64,000 nt of DNA from Phyllostachys edulis. Taxonomy: Eukaryota > Streptophyta > Magnoliopsida > Poales > Poaceae. Made by a program: the position numbers and the translations under genes. The notes below the pieces were generated by a model. It worked only from the letters and a program-made list of their open reading frames with translations, was not told where the DNA came from and searched no databases. Shown in pieces: positions 12,282 through 25,000 of this stretch. The DNA lies in the NCBI GenBank assembly GCA_036346405.1, contig CM070561.1:3164834-3228833 (forward strand), given 5' to 3'. Each line of letters begins with the position of its first letter. The first letter of the stretch is position 1.

Positions 12282-12634
12282 GTATATAAGCACTACATAA
12301 GTTATATATACTCAACATGAGTGTATACTGAACTACACAAGTCGTATGTACTCATGAATGCATGAGCATACATAAACTACATAAGTCTCATATACTCATA
12401 TGAATATATTAACTACATAAGTTAAACATATTCAAAGATATGTGAGTACACATGAACTACACAAGTTATGCTATACTCACATATAAGTATATCTAGACTA
12501 CACAAGTCTTATATACACATATGAATATACTAACTACATGAGTTATATATATTCAAGGATATATGAGCATATATAAACTACACAAGTTATATATACTCAC
12601 ATGAATATATTAACTACACAAGTTAAATATATTC
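12282..12634. repeat. Array of about ten long AT-rich stem-loops with ACACA/ACATA loop
   Basis: Units of about 35 bp follow each other almost without spacers, centred on ACT-ACACA-AGT. Stems reach 13 pairs: at 12603-12634 the arms are GAATATATTAACT and AGTTAAATATATTC with a single bulge. Another copy has AGACT/AGTCT. The same array is at about 19,998-20,353 in the 5' LTR. Confidence 0.8.
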
Positions 12635-13152
12635 AAGGATATGTTTCAAAGTAAGGATCCCAATTGTATATGGACAAGGAAATATGGATCAATACTAATG
12701 AAACCACAAAACATAGATTGAGCTCCCCCTAAATGTGTGCATACACAAATGTGTAATGGAAACATATGCACATATTCAAGTTAGACTTTTGGTGGAGTTC
12801 AACATATATTTTGGATCCGAGGAATGCAACAAGATATATGAATACAAACCTCTTTGTTCATTCTACTTTGTATTCTTTATATCCAAACGAGACTAAACAT
12901 GATATAACAAATAGAAATGTTAGTCTCACAAATAGATTCAAACATTATGAATGCATACTGTTTGGATTTTCCTTTTGTTTATCCAATGAATTGGATTTGT
13001 CATTAATCACATGCATGCCTTCATGATTATTACCTTTATATCCAAATAAGACTACACAATATGTATATCAATGAAAGTGTTAGTCTCACAATTAGATTTG
13101 TCATTAATCACCAAAACCCCATTAACACATAATGATAGGTCTAGATTCTTCA

Positions 13153-13168
13153 ATCTCCCCCTTTTTGG
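13153..13168 (-). other. Polypurine tract of the 11.2-kb element
   Basis: On the minus strand CCAAAAAGGGGGAGAT abuts the start of the 3' LTR, the expected plus-strand priming site. Confidence 0.8.
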
Positions 13169-15772
13169 TGATTGATGACAAATCCTTTATAAATGACAAC
13201 ATTTGGATATAAGTCAACATAGGATAATCAATTAGGCTATTTGACTATATGCATGCATTGAAATGACAAGAGAATCTTGGTAAACTTTCACTTTTGGCAC
13301 CACAAGATTCTCACTCTTGATTCTCTCCCTAGATTATTCTCCCCCTAGATAAAGCTCAACCAAATGAACATCCAAATGTAGCTCATACAAATTCTCCCCC
13401 TTTTGGCATTAAGCACCAAAAACCGAAATAAATCTCAAGTAAAAGGAGAGTCTTTGCAAAACTTATGAGCTAGGCAATAAAACGAGTTTTATTTTCCCTT
13501 TTTGGCATAGAACAACAATGAATCCAAAATAAATCGAAGCCTTAAGGGTGTCTTTTCAAATTGGTTTCCCATATAATGATATACCCATTTTAAAAATCAA
13601 AACATTCTTCAATTAGGTTTTCAAAAACTTTTTAGGAAAACTCCCCCTTACACAAAGGTTCCTTTTGGACATTCTTCTCCTTTGACACACAAAGGTTTTC
13701 TTTGTCCAATCCATATCTTTGCTTTTGACACATAAAAGCTTCCTTTATCCAATTATCTCCCTCTTTGTCATCTTTTGAAATTTTCCATCCAAAACTTAAG
13801 ATGACTTCAACCTTCTCTCTTTCACTTGACGACACCACTTGTTGGTAAAACATGTAGATATCACTTGTAAATAATACTCTTGTGAATCCACATGTTGATA
13901 CCACTTGAAGAAAACATGCGTCGACAAGGTTTGAAAGCAAAGATGATACCAAATAATAATTAATTCCACTTGTATATACTTGGTACCACTTGGAGAGATA
14001 AGACTTAGATAGATACCACTTGAAAAGATATATCATGAAATGAAAGTATCGGAGAGATACCATATGAAAAAGATATATCATGAATTGGAGGTATCGGAGA
14101 GAGCTTGTTTTGAAAAGAATTGATTGGCAAGGATTGAAATAGATATCACTTGTAGGTGGGTATAAGAAGTATACCACTTGAAGGATATCACTAGAAAGAA
14201 TACCACTTATAAAGACAAGATGATATCATTTGAAGAATACCACTTGTAAACATAAGTAATATGAATTCCATGCCTAGATCAAGATGATCAAAAGGTGCTA
14301 CCACTTAAAGGAATACCACTTGAATGATAAACATATCACAAGGATCAAAATGGTATTTGGAGTCAACAAAGCATGAGTGGGTAGCTTGCAAGGATTACGA
14401 GGATCAACTTGACTTGAGAGGGATAGCCAAAAAGATTTAGATTTGAATCTATTCGATGTCAAGATGATTTTGAGAAGCTACTCTTGGAAAGGATACCACT
14501 TGAATAATTGCACTTGCAATCAAGGACAATTAGTAGTGAGTAGCTTGCAAGGATAACAATACACATCTTGACTAGAGGAGCAAAGAGATTGGTCGCAAAG
14601 ATTTGAAATCAACAAATTTGGACAAATCACCAAAATCTCGGTCCGGTCGATCCGGAAGACACACGCGGTCGGGGCCAGGGGACATCTTGTCGAGCCGGCT
14701 TATGCTCATGGTCGACCGCTGAACTTGAAAAAGTCGATTCATTCGAAAGAATTTTGAGAAAAGAGAGATTGTTGTATATTACTCCAATTTTTCACACGAA
14801 CATCCAAATAAAGATATTTGGAGCATTTCCAACTTATATAGCTATTGGAAATTCAATTTTCAAATAGTTTTATGAATTAAGCTTTTGATTTTCGCAATTG
14901 AAATAGCATTTTCAAGATTTTTCTCAAAAAAGATCCAAATTGAGCAATTTAGGATATTTTGAGCATCCAATTTCATGTATGAGTTATAAATACCATTATG
15001 GACCTATTCATGTGAATAATTTGGGTTCATATGGCAAAACTCACTTAAGTGCTAGAAAGTGACCTTTTAGGTCAAACTAGGATTTTGGATGAATTTCAAA
15101 ATCAAATAACTTTTGATGAGTTGGTATTTTGGAAATATTTTGAATACCAAAATTGTTTAGAATGGCCAACTCTAGGTTTTTCTTTTTGAGATCAAATTCA
15201 AATTCCTTTTAGAATGGATTTTACATGAAAACCTAATTTAAGTCAAAAACAAGAAACTAAGATCTATAATTTTGACTAGAAACTCATTTTCTTTTAAAAT
15301 AGGTTTTTCTTGAACCAAAACCTTTGCAAAACATTTGAATACCATTTGTACACATTTTTCAACTAGTTTTTCAAAGGATATACTAATAATTTTAAAATTT
15401 TGACTTTTGGCTAAATGGCTTATTTTGAAAAACATAACTAGCACTTAATTAATTTGGGCACACATAGGGATGTGATATACATGTATATGACTTAGCACTC
15501 CCCTTAATGTGCCACCACTTTCTTGCTCAAGAAATTAATAACAACTAATTAGCACAAGAGCAAGAACAACCCTTTTAAGATTTTACATGAATGCAACCTA
15601 CACAAGGTATAAGGGCTAGATACTTCAATGTAAATACTTGTTACCGAGATAGCATTGGTTTATGATATGAATTGGTCTTCCTCAAGCTTGGCTCCAAATT
15701 TGCATAAGATGGAATCCACCTCTTTATGGATGAGCCAAACTTCCAATACTTCTCCAAGTACCTATTTAACAT
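13169..15772 (-). other. Non-coding interior of the 11.2-kb element with TACCACTT repeats
   Basis: No pol domains are found. Between about 13,825 and 14,510 the plus-strand word TACCACTT occurs at least nine times exactly, often as GATACCACTTGAA, with further near copies. The rest is AT-rich filler, with one ORF-like stretch at 14177-13632 that matches nothing I know and is built from these repeats. Confidence 0.6.
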
Positions 15773-17342
15773 TTAAGCATCTTTTGGTACCCACACTCGG
15801 TTGGGTCCTTGAATGTTAGTCACAATAGATTTGAGCACCCAAATGGCCCTAGCATTAGTTTTATGTAAACTAACATTCCTAGCAAACACATTGCCATATT
15901 TATCCTTCCTAAGCAAATAATGATCATTATAGATGATAGGCTTAGGAGTGATACCTTTGGGACATTCTTTACTAAAATGTCCTTTCTCCAAGCAATTGTA
16001 GCAAGTAGGGCTTTTGCTTCCCTTGATGTCTTCTTATCTTGCTCAATTCAAACTTGCCTCTTCTTTGAATGTCTTGACTTAACATCCTTTTGATTTGGAC
16101 ACACCGAGGCAATGTGACCATTCTTCTTGCATCCAAAGCACTTGATATTGTTGACTTGTTTTCTATCTTGCTTTGGAATGCTCTTCACCTTCTTCTTGGC
16201 GGTGAGACCAAGTCCTCCTTTGTCATTCTTCTTGTTAGGGCATACGGAGGCAATGTGACCCTTCTCATGACAATTAAGGCACTTAATATTCTTTGTGTGT
16301 CTTGCATTGTGCCTCATTTTGCTATTTTCCTTTTTCTTCTTGGGAGTAAATCCAATGCCACTCTTATCTTGTAAGCATATTTGCTTGCTCAATATTTCAT
16401 CGAGAGTAGCCTTCCCTTTATAGCTTCTATCCAAGTCATTCTTCAAACTTGAGACTTGGGCCTTGAGCTTTTTGTTTTCCTCTACAAGGTTAGTCTCAAC
16501 AAGTATAGAGGAAATAGGTGCATCTAATTTTGAGCAACAAGGCACATCAATTAAATCATCACAAGAAGTGGATACATTAATTTTAGATGGATTGCAAGAT
16601 ATAGGAGCAATACAAGACAAATCATCTAATAGATCACATGTAATCCCTATATCCACTTTAGAGCTAGTATAATTTTTAAAAGGAGGGTTTCATGTTCATT
16701 CTTTAGAACATCATAATTATTTTGAAGCAAGTTCAATTCTTTCTTCAAAACTTTGAATTTTGAAACCTCCTTTCCCATAAAAACATTTTGTTCTTCGAGC
16801 ATATCTATCAACTCATCATATGAAGGTTCATCATTATCATCATCATTATATACCTTCTTTTTACCTTTTGCCATAAAGCAATGAGGCGATGTTGATGGAG
16901 TTGATATGTCATTATTTTGAAGCTAGAAGTTGATGTGGAGGAGCTTGTGGACTTTTCATCATCGGAGTTTGAGATTGAGCATTCTTCTCCCAACGTCCAC
17001 TCTTGTATGCAATCCTCATTAGTTGAAATGGACCTTTCATAATATTCTTGAAGATAGGTCCACATCTTATGAACATTTTGAGATCACATACGACATCAAA
17101 CACATCTACACTCAAAGCACTAAATAAAGCGTTAGTTGCTTGGCGTCGAGATGTAAGCATTTCTCTTCCTCATTTGTTGGAGCATGTTGATCCAATGGAG
17201 GAGAAAAGCCAACATCTACAATCCGCCATATATTTAGGCCCATGGCCTTAAAATAACATGACATGCGGATTTTCCAATGAGCATAATTTGTGCCATCAAA
17301 TTTAGGTGCTTCACCAAGGTGCACTAAATCTCTAGTCGCCAT
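15773..17342 (-). pseudogene. Retrotransposon gag, frameshifted
   Basis: The reading starts at 17342 with a copia-type gag N-terminus (PKFDGTNYAHWKIRM). It passes through at least three frames (17342-17112, 17160-16912, 17065-16808, 16874-16647, 16656-16048) and ends at 15773 with GPNRVWVPK. Three zinc knuckles of C-X2-C-X4-H-X4-C form are visible: CLNCHEKGHIASVC, CFGCKKNGHIASVC and CYNCLEKGHFSKEC. These bind packaged RNA in capsid proteins. An acidic serine-rich stretch and a coiled-coil-like segment (16,800-16,450) lie between. Frameshifts mean it no longer makes a full protein. Confidence 0.82.
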
Positions 17343-17385
17343 CCTTTACTCTCTAGACGGTTAAGTCTAATAAATGAGAGACCAA

Positions 17386-17397
17386 GCTCTGATACCA
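17386..17397 (-). other. Primer-binding site (initiator-Met tRNA type)
   Basis: TGGTATCAGAGC on the minus strand, two bases inside the 5' LTR, is the usual plant retrotransposon primer site complementary to the 3' end of tRNA-iMet. Confidence 0.88.
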
Positions 17398-17399
17398 CT

Positions 17400-20300
17400 T
17401 GTAAGATCGAGGTGGCCGACTAGAGGGGGTGAATAGGCGTTTAAAAACTCTTAGGCTCTAAAACCGATTTCTAATGCGGAAGCTAATACAAATACGGTTT
17501 TGCACAATTAAAGCCTAAATCAACTAGGTTCCCCTAAGTGCACCAACAATACAAGTCTATTGACAAATAACAATTAAGCATATGACTTGTAATCAATCAA
17601 TTCTAGCAAGGTGAATGGCACTAAGCAATATAAGCATTCATACACAATGAATAAGCAATTTAATACAAGGTATATAAATTGCAATATAGTAAAGCTCAAG
17701 AATGCAAACCACAATGACACGATTATGTTTTACTGGTGGTGGTCGGAGACTTGTCGGTCTCCCATAATCCACGTTGAGGGAAACCCAAACTAATTGGGCC
17801 GGCTCCACAATTAAGCCTTCCTCCGAGGATCAAACACCTCGCTCCACTTGGGTTGCTCTTTCCTCCACTCAGGAGATGGCGAGCACCACACCACTCACAA
17901 ACCCTTGGGTCTTCTCACAATCTTCTTTGAGAAGCTCACGGCCAAGACGCCCCCACGCCGTCTAGGTGTCGGCAAACACCAAGAGTAACAAGACTCTAAC
18001 TCTCACTTGAACCAATCAAGTGTCAAAGCTCTATGGATACTGAAATCCACAACCTAAGGCAACACATGCACTTAGGGTTTGCTCTCTAACCTCACTAAGT
18101 GCAACACATGCACAAAAGAGTATGAGAGGCTTGCACTAGCTCAATAGAACTCAAAGGGGCACCAAACAACTCTCCTCACACGGCCAAGGTGGGTATTTAT
18201 AGCCCACACACACAAACTAGCCGTTGGGACAAAGTCTCTGAAAAATCGGAAATCGAACGGCCGCCGTTATGGGGCGGTCGATCGCTTTTCCTCCAACGGC
18301 TATAAAACTAGCCGTTGGTCACCAATCGGAACGACCGCCAACCAAGGTCCGGTCGTACCGCAACAATCGGTACAACCGCACAAACAACCTGCGGTCGTAC
18401 CGCTCCACAAAGGAGCGCCAAATGCGGCTAAGTCCCAAGAACACTTGTTTGGAATTTCCCAACCGCACCAAAAATACGGTCGAACCGCATCGCGTCGTAT
18501 CGCTAAAGCAATCGCGGTCGTCATCGCTCAAGGGTTTCTCAAAGCCAAAGACTTGCAACAAATGCATCTTCTCTGGAAAACTTGAACCGCCACGAAATAA
18601 TCGGAACAACCGGACTACGGTCGTACCGCTCAGTACACGCCGGTACTACCGCTCCTCAACCAGAGCAACGCATGCTCAACGATTCGCGGTCGTCAGATCA
18701 CAGATAAGCGCCGGTATGACCGCATCCCGGTCGTACCGCTCACAACACGTCGGTTCATCCGATTTTCCTGAGAAAACACAGATTGCATTCGCTTCAACTC
18801 AAATTGCAAAACACATTCGCCAATTTGATGCGCAATGCAAACAAGGGTTCAAAGGTAAGATTCTCAACAAGTTGCAAAACACATTTGCACACTTTTAGAA
18901 TATCCCACCAATTGCACTTCGCTTCAACTCAATTTGCAAAACACATTTGCGAAATTGACGCTGATGCAAACAAGGATTCAAGTGAGATTCTCAACAAGTT
19001 GCAAAACACATTTGCACACTTTTAGAATCACACCACAAGGAATAAGGTACATGGACTTACACCATTTGCAAAACGATTCGCAAACTTAAGTCACATGCTA
19101 CAAGGATTAACCATGAGCCACAACTATTTGCAAAACACATTCGCAAATATTGGCAACATGTTAAAGTGAGCTAGAGCAAACACAATGAGCTATCAACACA
19201 TGACAAACTCAAGCTACTAGTCAAAGACCCTCTTAATAGTACGGCAACCTATACTAGAAATCCGGTCATCCAACCAAACACCATGACCGTAAAAGACTAG
19301 GAACACATCCTTAGCCCTAGCTAGTCATACCTTTGCCTTGCGCAAACACTTGAAGCTTGATGGCGCACATCCTTGCTTCAACTCCGGTTCTTGACTTGAT
19401 ATGCATCAACTCATGATGCATCCTTACTTGATCTTCATCAACACATGATGAAGCTTCACTTCGGGATCTTGACTTGATGCTCATCAACACATGATGACAT
19501 CTACCATCCCGAGTCTTGATATGCATCAACACATGATGCACTCTTCACTTGACCTCCATCAACTCATGATGGGTCTTCACTTGACTTGATGATCAACACA
19601 TGATCATCTCCTTATCTTGAACATCATCGACACACGATGATTTCTTCTTATCTTGAACTTGATGCGCATCAACACATGATGTGCATCCTTTACTTCAAGC
19701 TCTTCACTCGATATCATCAACACATGATGATCTTCTCGATATGCATCAACACATGATGCATTCTCCTCTTGACTTGACTTGATGACAATCAACATATGAT
19801 GTCATCCCAAGTCGTCAACCACATGGAACTCAACCTATTCATCCAACTCAAGGAGAAACGTTAGTTCCACAATATGATTATCATTAATTACCACAACATA
19901 CCATTAACTCATAATGGCGGGACAAGATACCACAATCTTTCCTCATTGGTAATTGATGATAACCACTTCAATAACAAATAATTGAATGTAAATAGGTATG
20001 AGTATATAAGCACTACATAAGTTATATATACTCAACATGAGTGTATCTGAACTACACAAGTCGTATGTACTCATGAATGCATGAGCATACATAAACTACA
20101 TAAGTCTCATATACTCATATGAATATATTAACTACATAAGTTAAACATATTCAAAGATATGTGAGTACACATGAACTACACAAGTTATGCTATACTCACA
20201 TATAAGTATATCTAGACTACACAAGTCTTATATACACATATGAATATACTAACTACATGAGTTATATATATTCAAGGATATATGAGCATATATAAACTAC

Positions 20301-20871
20301 ACAAGTTATATATACTCACATGAATATATTAACTACACAAGTTAAATATATTCAAGGATATGTTTCAAAGTAAGGATCCCAATTGTATATGGACAAGGAA
20401 ATATGGATCAATACTAATGAAACCACAAAACATAGATTGAGCTCCCCCTAAATGTGTGCATACACAAATGTGTAATGGAAACATATGCACATATTCAAGT
20501 TAGACTTTTGGTGGAGTTCAACATATATTTTGGATCCGAGGAATGCAACAAGATATATGAATACAAACCTCTTTGTTCATTCTACTTTGTATTCTTTATA
20601 TCCAAACGAGACTAAACATGATATAACAAATAGAAATGTTAGTCTCACAAATAGATTCAAACATTATGAATGCATACCATTTGGATTTTCCTTTTGTTTA
20701 TCCAATGAATTGGATTTGTCATTAATCACATGCATGCCTTCATGATTATTACCTTTATATCCAAATAAGACTACACAATATGTATATCAATGAAAGTGTT
20801 AGTCTCACAATTAGATTTGTCATTAATCACCAAAACCCCATTAACACATAATGATAGGTCTAGATTCTTCA
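17400..20871 (-). repeat. 5' LTR of the 11.2-kb element
   Basis: It is the counterpart of 9675-13152 and carries the same hairpin arrays, for example 19401-19806 and 19998-20353. Confidence 0.9.
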
Positions 20872-20909
20872 GAGACAAAATCAACTTCGATGATTTCGGT
20901 GCTCGGGAT

Positions 20910-21215
20910 TAGAGCTATTCAAATGCTGGGCCGGGCTAGGCTTGAAAAGCCCTGTCGAAATTTGGCAGGCCCGAGCCCGGCCCGGCCCAACCCGAAATAT
21001 TGATTTTCCTATTAAAAACGTATTATTTTAATCTTTTCGGAATAAAAAAAGTATTATTTAATTCATTTTTAGGATTAAAATAATAGATTTCCATTTATTT
21101 AATTGTTTTTTTCAGAAATTCGGGCCAGGCCGGGCTTCCTTCGGGCCGGACTTGCAATCCCGAGCCCAGCCCAGACATGATCAGGCTCGGGCCGGGCTGC
21201 CTGTGAACATGTCTA
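20910..21215. mobile_element. hAT-type MITE
   Basis: Termini TAGAGCTATTCA and, inverted, TAGACATGTTCA; flanks CTCGGGAT (20902-20909) and CTCAGGAT (21216-21223), an 8-bp duplication with one change. Inside, GGGCCGGGC-type repeats form a foldback. It interrupts the MDHAR fragment, whose reading resumes cleanly on both sides. Confidence 0.85.
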
Positions 21216-21439
21216 CTCAGGATCAGCTCAATACCTTTCATTAAGTACTATTCAGGCAATAGCTTCTCTCCTCCACTTCCCACACACACATGAAATCATG
21301 TTAGTCTTGTAGTATTTTGGGGAAAGAGGTATCCCTTGCTGAGGGCAAGACGCTCGTAAGGAGCCACGGCTTCCTTGGAGATGATGGAGAGCTTCCCTGG
21401 CTTCACAGCCTGCTTGGCGATCTCCCGTGCCGCATAACC

Positions 21440-22038
21440 CGGTTGAGTTGATTGTGAAGCCTGGACAGGATTAGCTAGCTCGGCACTTGGAGGTGGTGCA
21501 AGAATCTCCGTTCGTGCAGGAACACCAAGATAGAATACTCAACAGCCCGCTCAGGGTTGTTGAATGCAGCCCGTAGAGCACGCAGCACAGTGTCTCTATC
21601 ACACATTCCACCACCCCTGTCAAGAATTGATTGAATTGTTTCCTCTAGGTTGCTACCATCAACAAGGTTTGAGGCAGCCTGACCATAAGGATCTGCCTCA
21701 ATGGATGCAGCAACAGCAGGAGCTAGAGAGGCTGTGTCATTTGGAGCAGGAGCATTGACAGGTACAATAGGTGCAGGTGCAGCTGGTGCTTGAGATGCAG
21801 GTGCAACAAGCACTGTCTGAGTAAAGAGTGTCGGATTTAAAGGTGCCTTGGATGTAACTGGAGCTGCACTCGATGAGCCCTTACTCTTGCTAAGCATTAT
21901 AACAAGGATGTTGTTTTCAAGAACTTTGTTTTCCTCCAATGTAGTATCGTCCTTGAGCACCTTCCCCTGGTGTATGAGCATTTGTTGGTCAGCCGGGTAG
22001 ACATACTGCCCTTGTGTATTCTCAATAAGCTTCTTTAC
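21440..22038 (-). pseudogene. RAD23 ubiquitin-receptor, intronless fragment
   Basis: RAD23 carries ubiquitinated proteins to the proteasome and acts in DNA repair. The stretch begins inside the N-terminal ubiquitin-like domain (KKLIENTQG, GKVLKDDTTLEENKV, LSKSKGSSSAAP). It crosses an Ala/Pro-rich linker and enters the first UBA domain (AASNLVDGSNLEETIQSIL, RALRAAFNNPERAVEY). After that a frameshift leads to PARTEILAPPPSAEL and the frame passes directly into the MDHAR fragment at about 21,440. The start of the ubiquitin-like domain, the XPC-binding domain and the second UBA are absent. Lack of introns and the fusion to neighbours fit cDNA capture by the outer retroelement. Confidence 0.85.
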
Positions 22039-25000
22039 CTTACCACACTTCTGTTGTAGAGCTCTTCAAAAAATTCCTTCTTGGCAGCCTTATACTCAAG
22101 CACTATCTTTCCATGCAGTTTCACAACTTCTATTACTATGTTTTTGTGATCTGAGTTAGGACCAAGAAGGCACCATCAGGACATCAACCATTAACTCGTC
22201 CTCAATGAAATTGTCCATAAGATCTTTCTCATACTAGGCAAACTCAGTAACCAACATAGGTATGGCAACACCCAACATTATGATAACTTGCGACGCCCCG
22301 TGTCATTACCCCAAGGGTAATCACACTTAGGCATACGGATTACTATTCGTTTGCCCAGTAGAACACTGCTCCAACGAATAGTAAGCCATTTATCAGAGAT
22401 AACGCAGCAGAACAATAAAATAGAAATTGCTCTTTATTACAACAGTAGCCACACAAGACTAGGGTTCTGAATACAATTATTTAATTACAAAGGGGAAAAC
22501 ACTTCCCGCTAATCACCGCTAGGTTCCTCCAAAAGTCTGCTCGTCCCACGAGTCGAGGGTAGTGCTCATCTCGCCCTAATCCTAGTAATCAACACCCTCG
22601 TCACCTGCGGCCTTCTTGGTACCTGCAAACCCCTCATCCCACTCGGGGTAGATCCCGGCCGGACAAGGATCTAAGCAAAGGGAGAGATAGCAAGAGTGAG
22701 TACTATAGTGTACTCAGCAAGCATTAATAGCTAGAAATGCAATTGATGGATCTACCATTCGTCCTTATCCAAAATTCCTACCTCTTCTATTATTCTGAAA
22801 GTAGTTTTCAAAACTTAGGTTGCAATTTTATTTCTGAAGAGACTACTTGTTACCCGGAGAGAAGATAGACCCCTGGCAGTTCTCGTAGACTCCAATCCAG
22901 GAGACTGGCATGAATTCATGATTTGTTATAGCACTGCGCAGGCTTGTACCACTTTACCCATAGTACTTCTGAACCCTAAATGAGCCAGGTCCCCAGCATT
23001 TCCTTAGATGCGGGTTCGAGTTCAGAATACAGAACATTTTCCACTTACGTGATCAAGTCTCCACCCATTACTTTCCGTCGGTGCTGACTTAATCGCGTTG
23101 TTGACCTAAATCATACACCGAGTTCGAGTAATGTTGGTTGGGGCGCCACCCAACACTCCACCATGCATTCCTATAATACCTGGATCCCCACTTCCGAGGC
23201 GGTTACGGTTCGGGTTCTTCCTAACTCAACCCATGCAATATGACTTGCCGTTGTGGAGAACATAATCACGTAAAAGGTAACCTTTCTGCCCGCTGAAACG
23301 GGAAAATGGTTGATACTGAATTACGGCCTCTGACCGAGTAAGAGTTTTGTTGGTCCTTATATTATAACCATCCGTAAAAAGGGGCCCACCTCTTACCTCG
23401 TCGTCGTCGTCGTCGTCGTCGTGTTTCCCCCGCCTGGGCCCCCTTTTACTAACCTATTAGCTTTTGTTTCTTTCTTTCTTTCGTTTCATTTCTTATCTTC
23501 CCAACTTCATTCAAATCCAATTTAGTTTTGAGAAAATAGTTTTGATGCAGTACATAACGATAAAGCAATATACGGTTTACATTTAATATAGCTATGTTAA
23601 CGAACAAGGGAGTAGCTTGCCTGCGGAACTGTGGAAGAGATTGTCGCTGATGAAATCGATATGAACTATTCCTGTTGGTTCACCCGCTGCAATTTATACG
23701 ATGGTGCGAAATAATAAATACACAATTAAATACTTAGAAATAATATGCGGGACTAAGTGCATGCTATTTGGATGATTCTTTTTGTTAGCGTATTTTATTT
23801 TAATAACACTTTTCGAACCCCCGTTAAGTTAACACTCTCCCAGCGCGGTCGTTCTACAATTTATCGGTTCTAGGGTTAGGATGGTTGACCTACACGATCT
23901 AAGGAGCGACGATAAAAACTACACATAACCGAAAATTAGCCAATCTCACTAATTTTATTTGCACAACACTAAGTCTACCAAATTTTATTCGGGCAATTAA
24001 ACGATTAACTGGATTTTATGTTGGTGCTAAATAAATGGATCTATTTGAATAAATTATCTCTAATGTTCAAATTACTTGCTTACTTAATTTCGTAGTTCTA
24101 TCGACGACTAACTCAAATCTAAAGTTCCAATTTAATATATATACATTTTTTGCCTTTATTTCCTGCTGGTCGATTTACTGCTAAATATTCTAACGCGGAT
24201 TAAATAACCTAACTTACTAGTGACTCAAACGAAATTCGCACTTATGCTACTAATTCAAATCTTCTATCTAATTTGAATTTTACCACAATTTTACAAAATT
24301 TTCCCCTCTTCTAAATTTTTCTTTCTTTCCTCTATCTCCCTTTCCTTTTTTCTATTTCTTTCTTTCCCTTTTAACCCTACCCCTAATCGGCCGACTCCTA
24401 TGCCCATTCTTCCCCAAACCAAACTGCTCCTCCTCCCCATTTCTTCTTGGTGCCGCCGCCGCCACACATAGCTCCTCCTTCCTGGCTCGCCCTGCTCCGT
24501 TTCCCCTGGCGCCTCATCCGGTACGCCAGCCTCTGTCGGTGCCCTAGCCGCCGCCACGGCCCGCGCCTCCTCACGGCGCCGCCCTCTCCTCTGGCGCCTC
24601 CTCGACATCTCCAACTGGCGCCCGCCGCCGCCCTCCCCTGATCTTGCCGCTCAGGGCCTCGGCCCGGCTCCGCCGCTTTGCTCTGCCGTCGGCTCTCCTC
24701 TCTGCCGCCTCCTCCATTGGTGCCGCCCCCAGCTTCCCCAGTCGTCGCCGCTGCACCCTCGGCTCCACCAGCTATGCCGCCACTCCTCTGGGCTCCCCCC
24801 AGACCCGACCTCCTCTCAGCGCGGCCGGAGGCTAGCGCCGCCTTGGCTCCCTCTCTGCGGCTGGCCTACGGCTGCCGTCGGTTCACTGCTCTTTACCCCC
24901 TCTCTTCTTTCTCTAATTATAACTTGTTATTCTTACATTCTACTGATGTTGGTTGATTAACTTTTGATTTTACATGATTGATGCACAAAGGATGCATTCG

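Larger units (their letters stand above)
9675..13152 (-). repeat. 3' LTR of the 11.2-kb element
   Basis: It aligns with 17400-20871. The distal 1.8 kb is almost identical between copies, while the GC-rich part near 10,000-11,050 shows many small indels and substitutions. It contains the hairpin arrays listed separately. Confidence 0.9.
9675..20871 (-). mobile_element. Complete non-autonomous LTR retrotransposon with 3.5-kb LTRs (gag-only, copia-type gag)
   Basis: LTRs at 9675-13152 (3') and 17400-20871 (5') begin TGTAAGATCGAGG and end GATTCTTCA. Perfect 5-bp target duplications GAGAC lie at 9670-9674 and 20872-20876. A tRNA-iMet primer site is at 17386-17397 and a polypurine tract at 13153-13168, so it reads on the minus strand. 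The 4.2-kb interior encodes only a broken gag with three CCHC knuckles; no protease, integrase or reverse transcriptase is visible. It therefore depended on a partner element. Gag resembles SIRE-type copia elements. It sits in the MDHAR fragment of the outer element and is the only insertion inside the outer element that retains two LTRs. Confidence 0.92.
9213..21439 (-). pseudogene. Monodehydroascorbate reductase, intronless fragment
   Basis: MDHAR regenerates ascorbate from its radical using NAD(P)H. Two blocks, 21439-21216 and 20909-9213, are split by a MITE and by the 11.2-kb LTR element; both insertions left readable target duplications. Motifs are AVAPYER, FHVCVGSGGE, FTYEILLIATGS, YLREINDADKL, GYIGLELSAA and EADIVVVG. 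About 230 residues run without an intron, which indicates a cDNA origin. In-frame stops appear after NTTRLT, at the tryptophan position after LLPE, and after DKLVAAI; the second glycine of the second nucleotide-binding GGGYIG is changed. Both termini of the enzyme are missing. It is fused upstream to a RAD23 fragment. Not functional. Confidence 0.85.

Noticed and set aside
24291..24956. Overlapping GC-rich open frames on both strands
   Set aside because: They lie inside a solo LTR bounded by TAACT duplications and encode only low-complexity Pro/Arg/Ala peptides.
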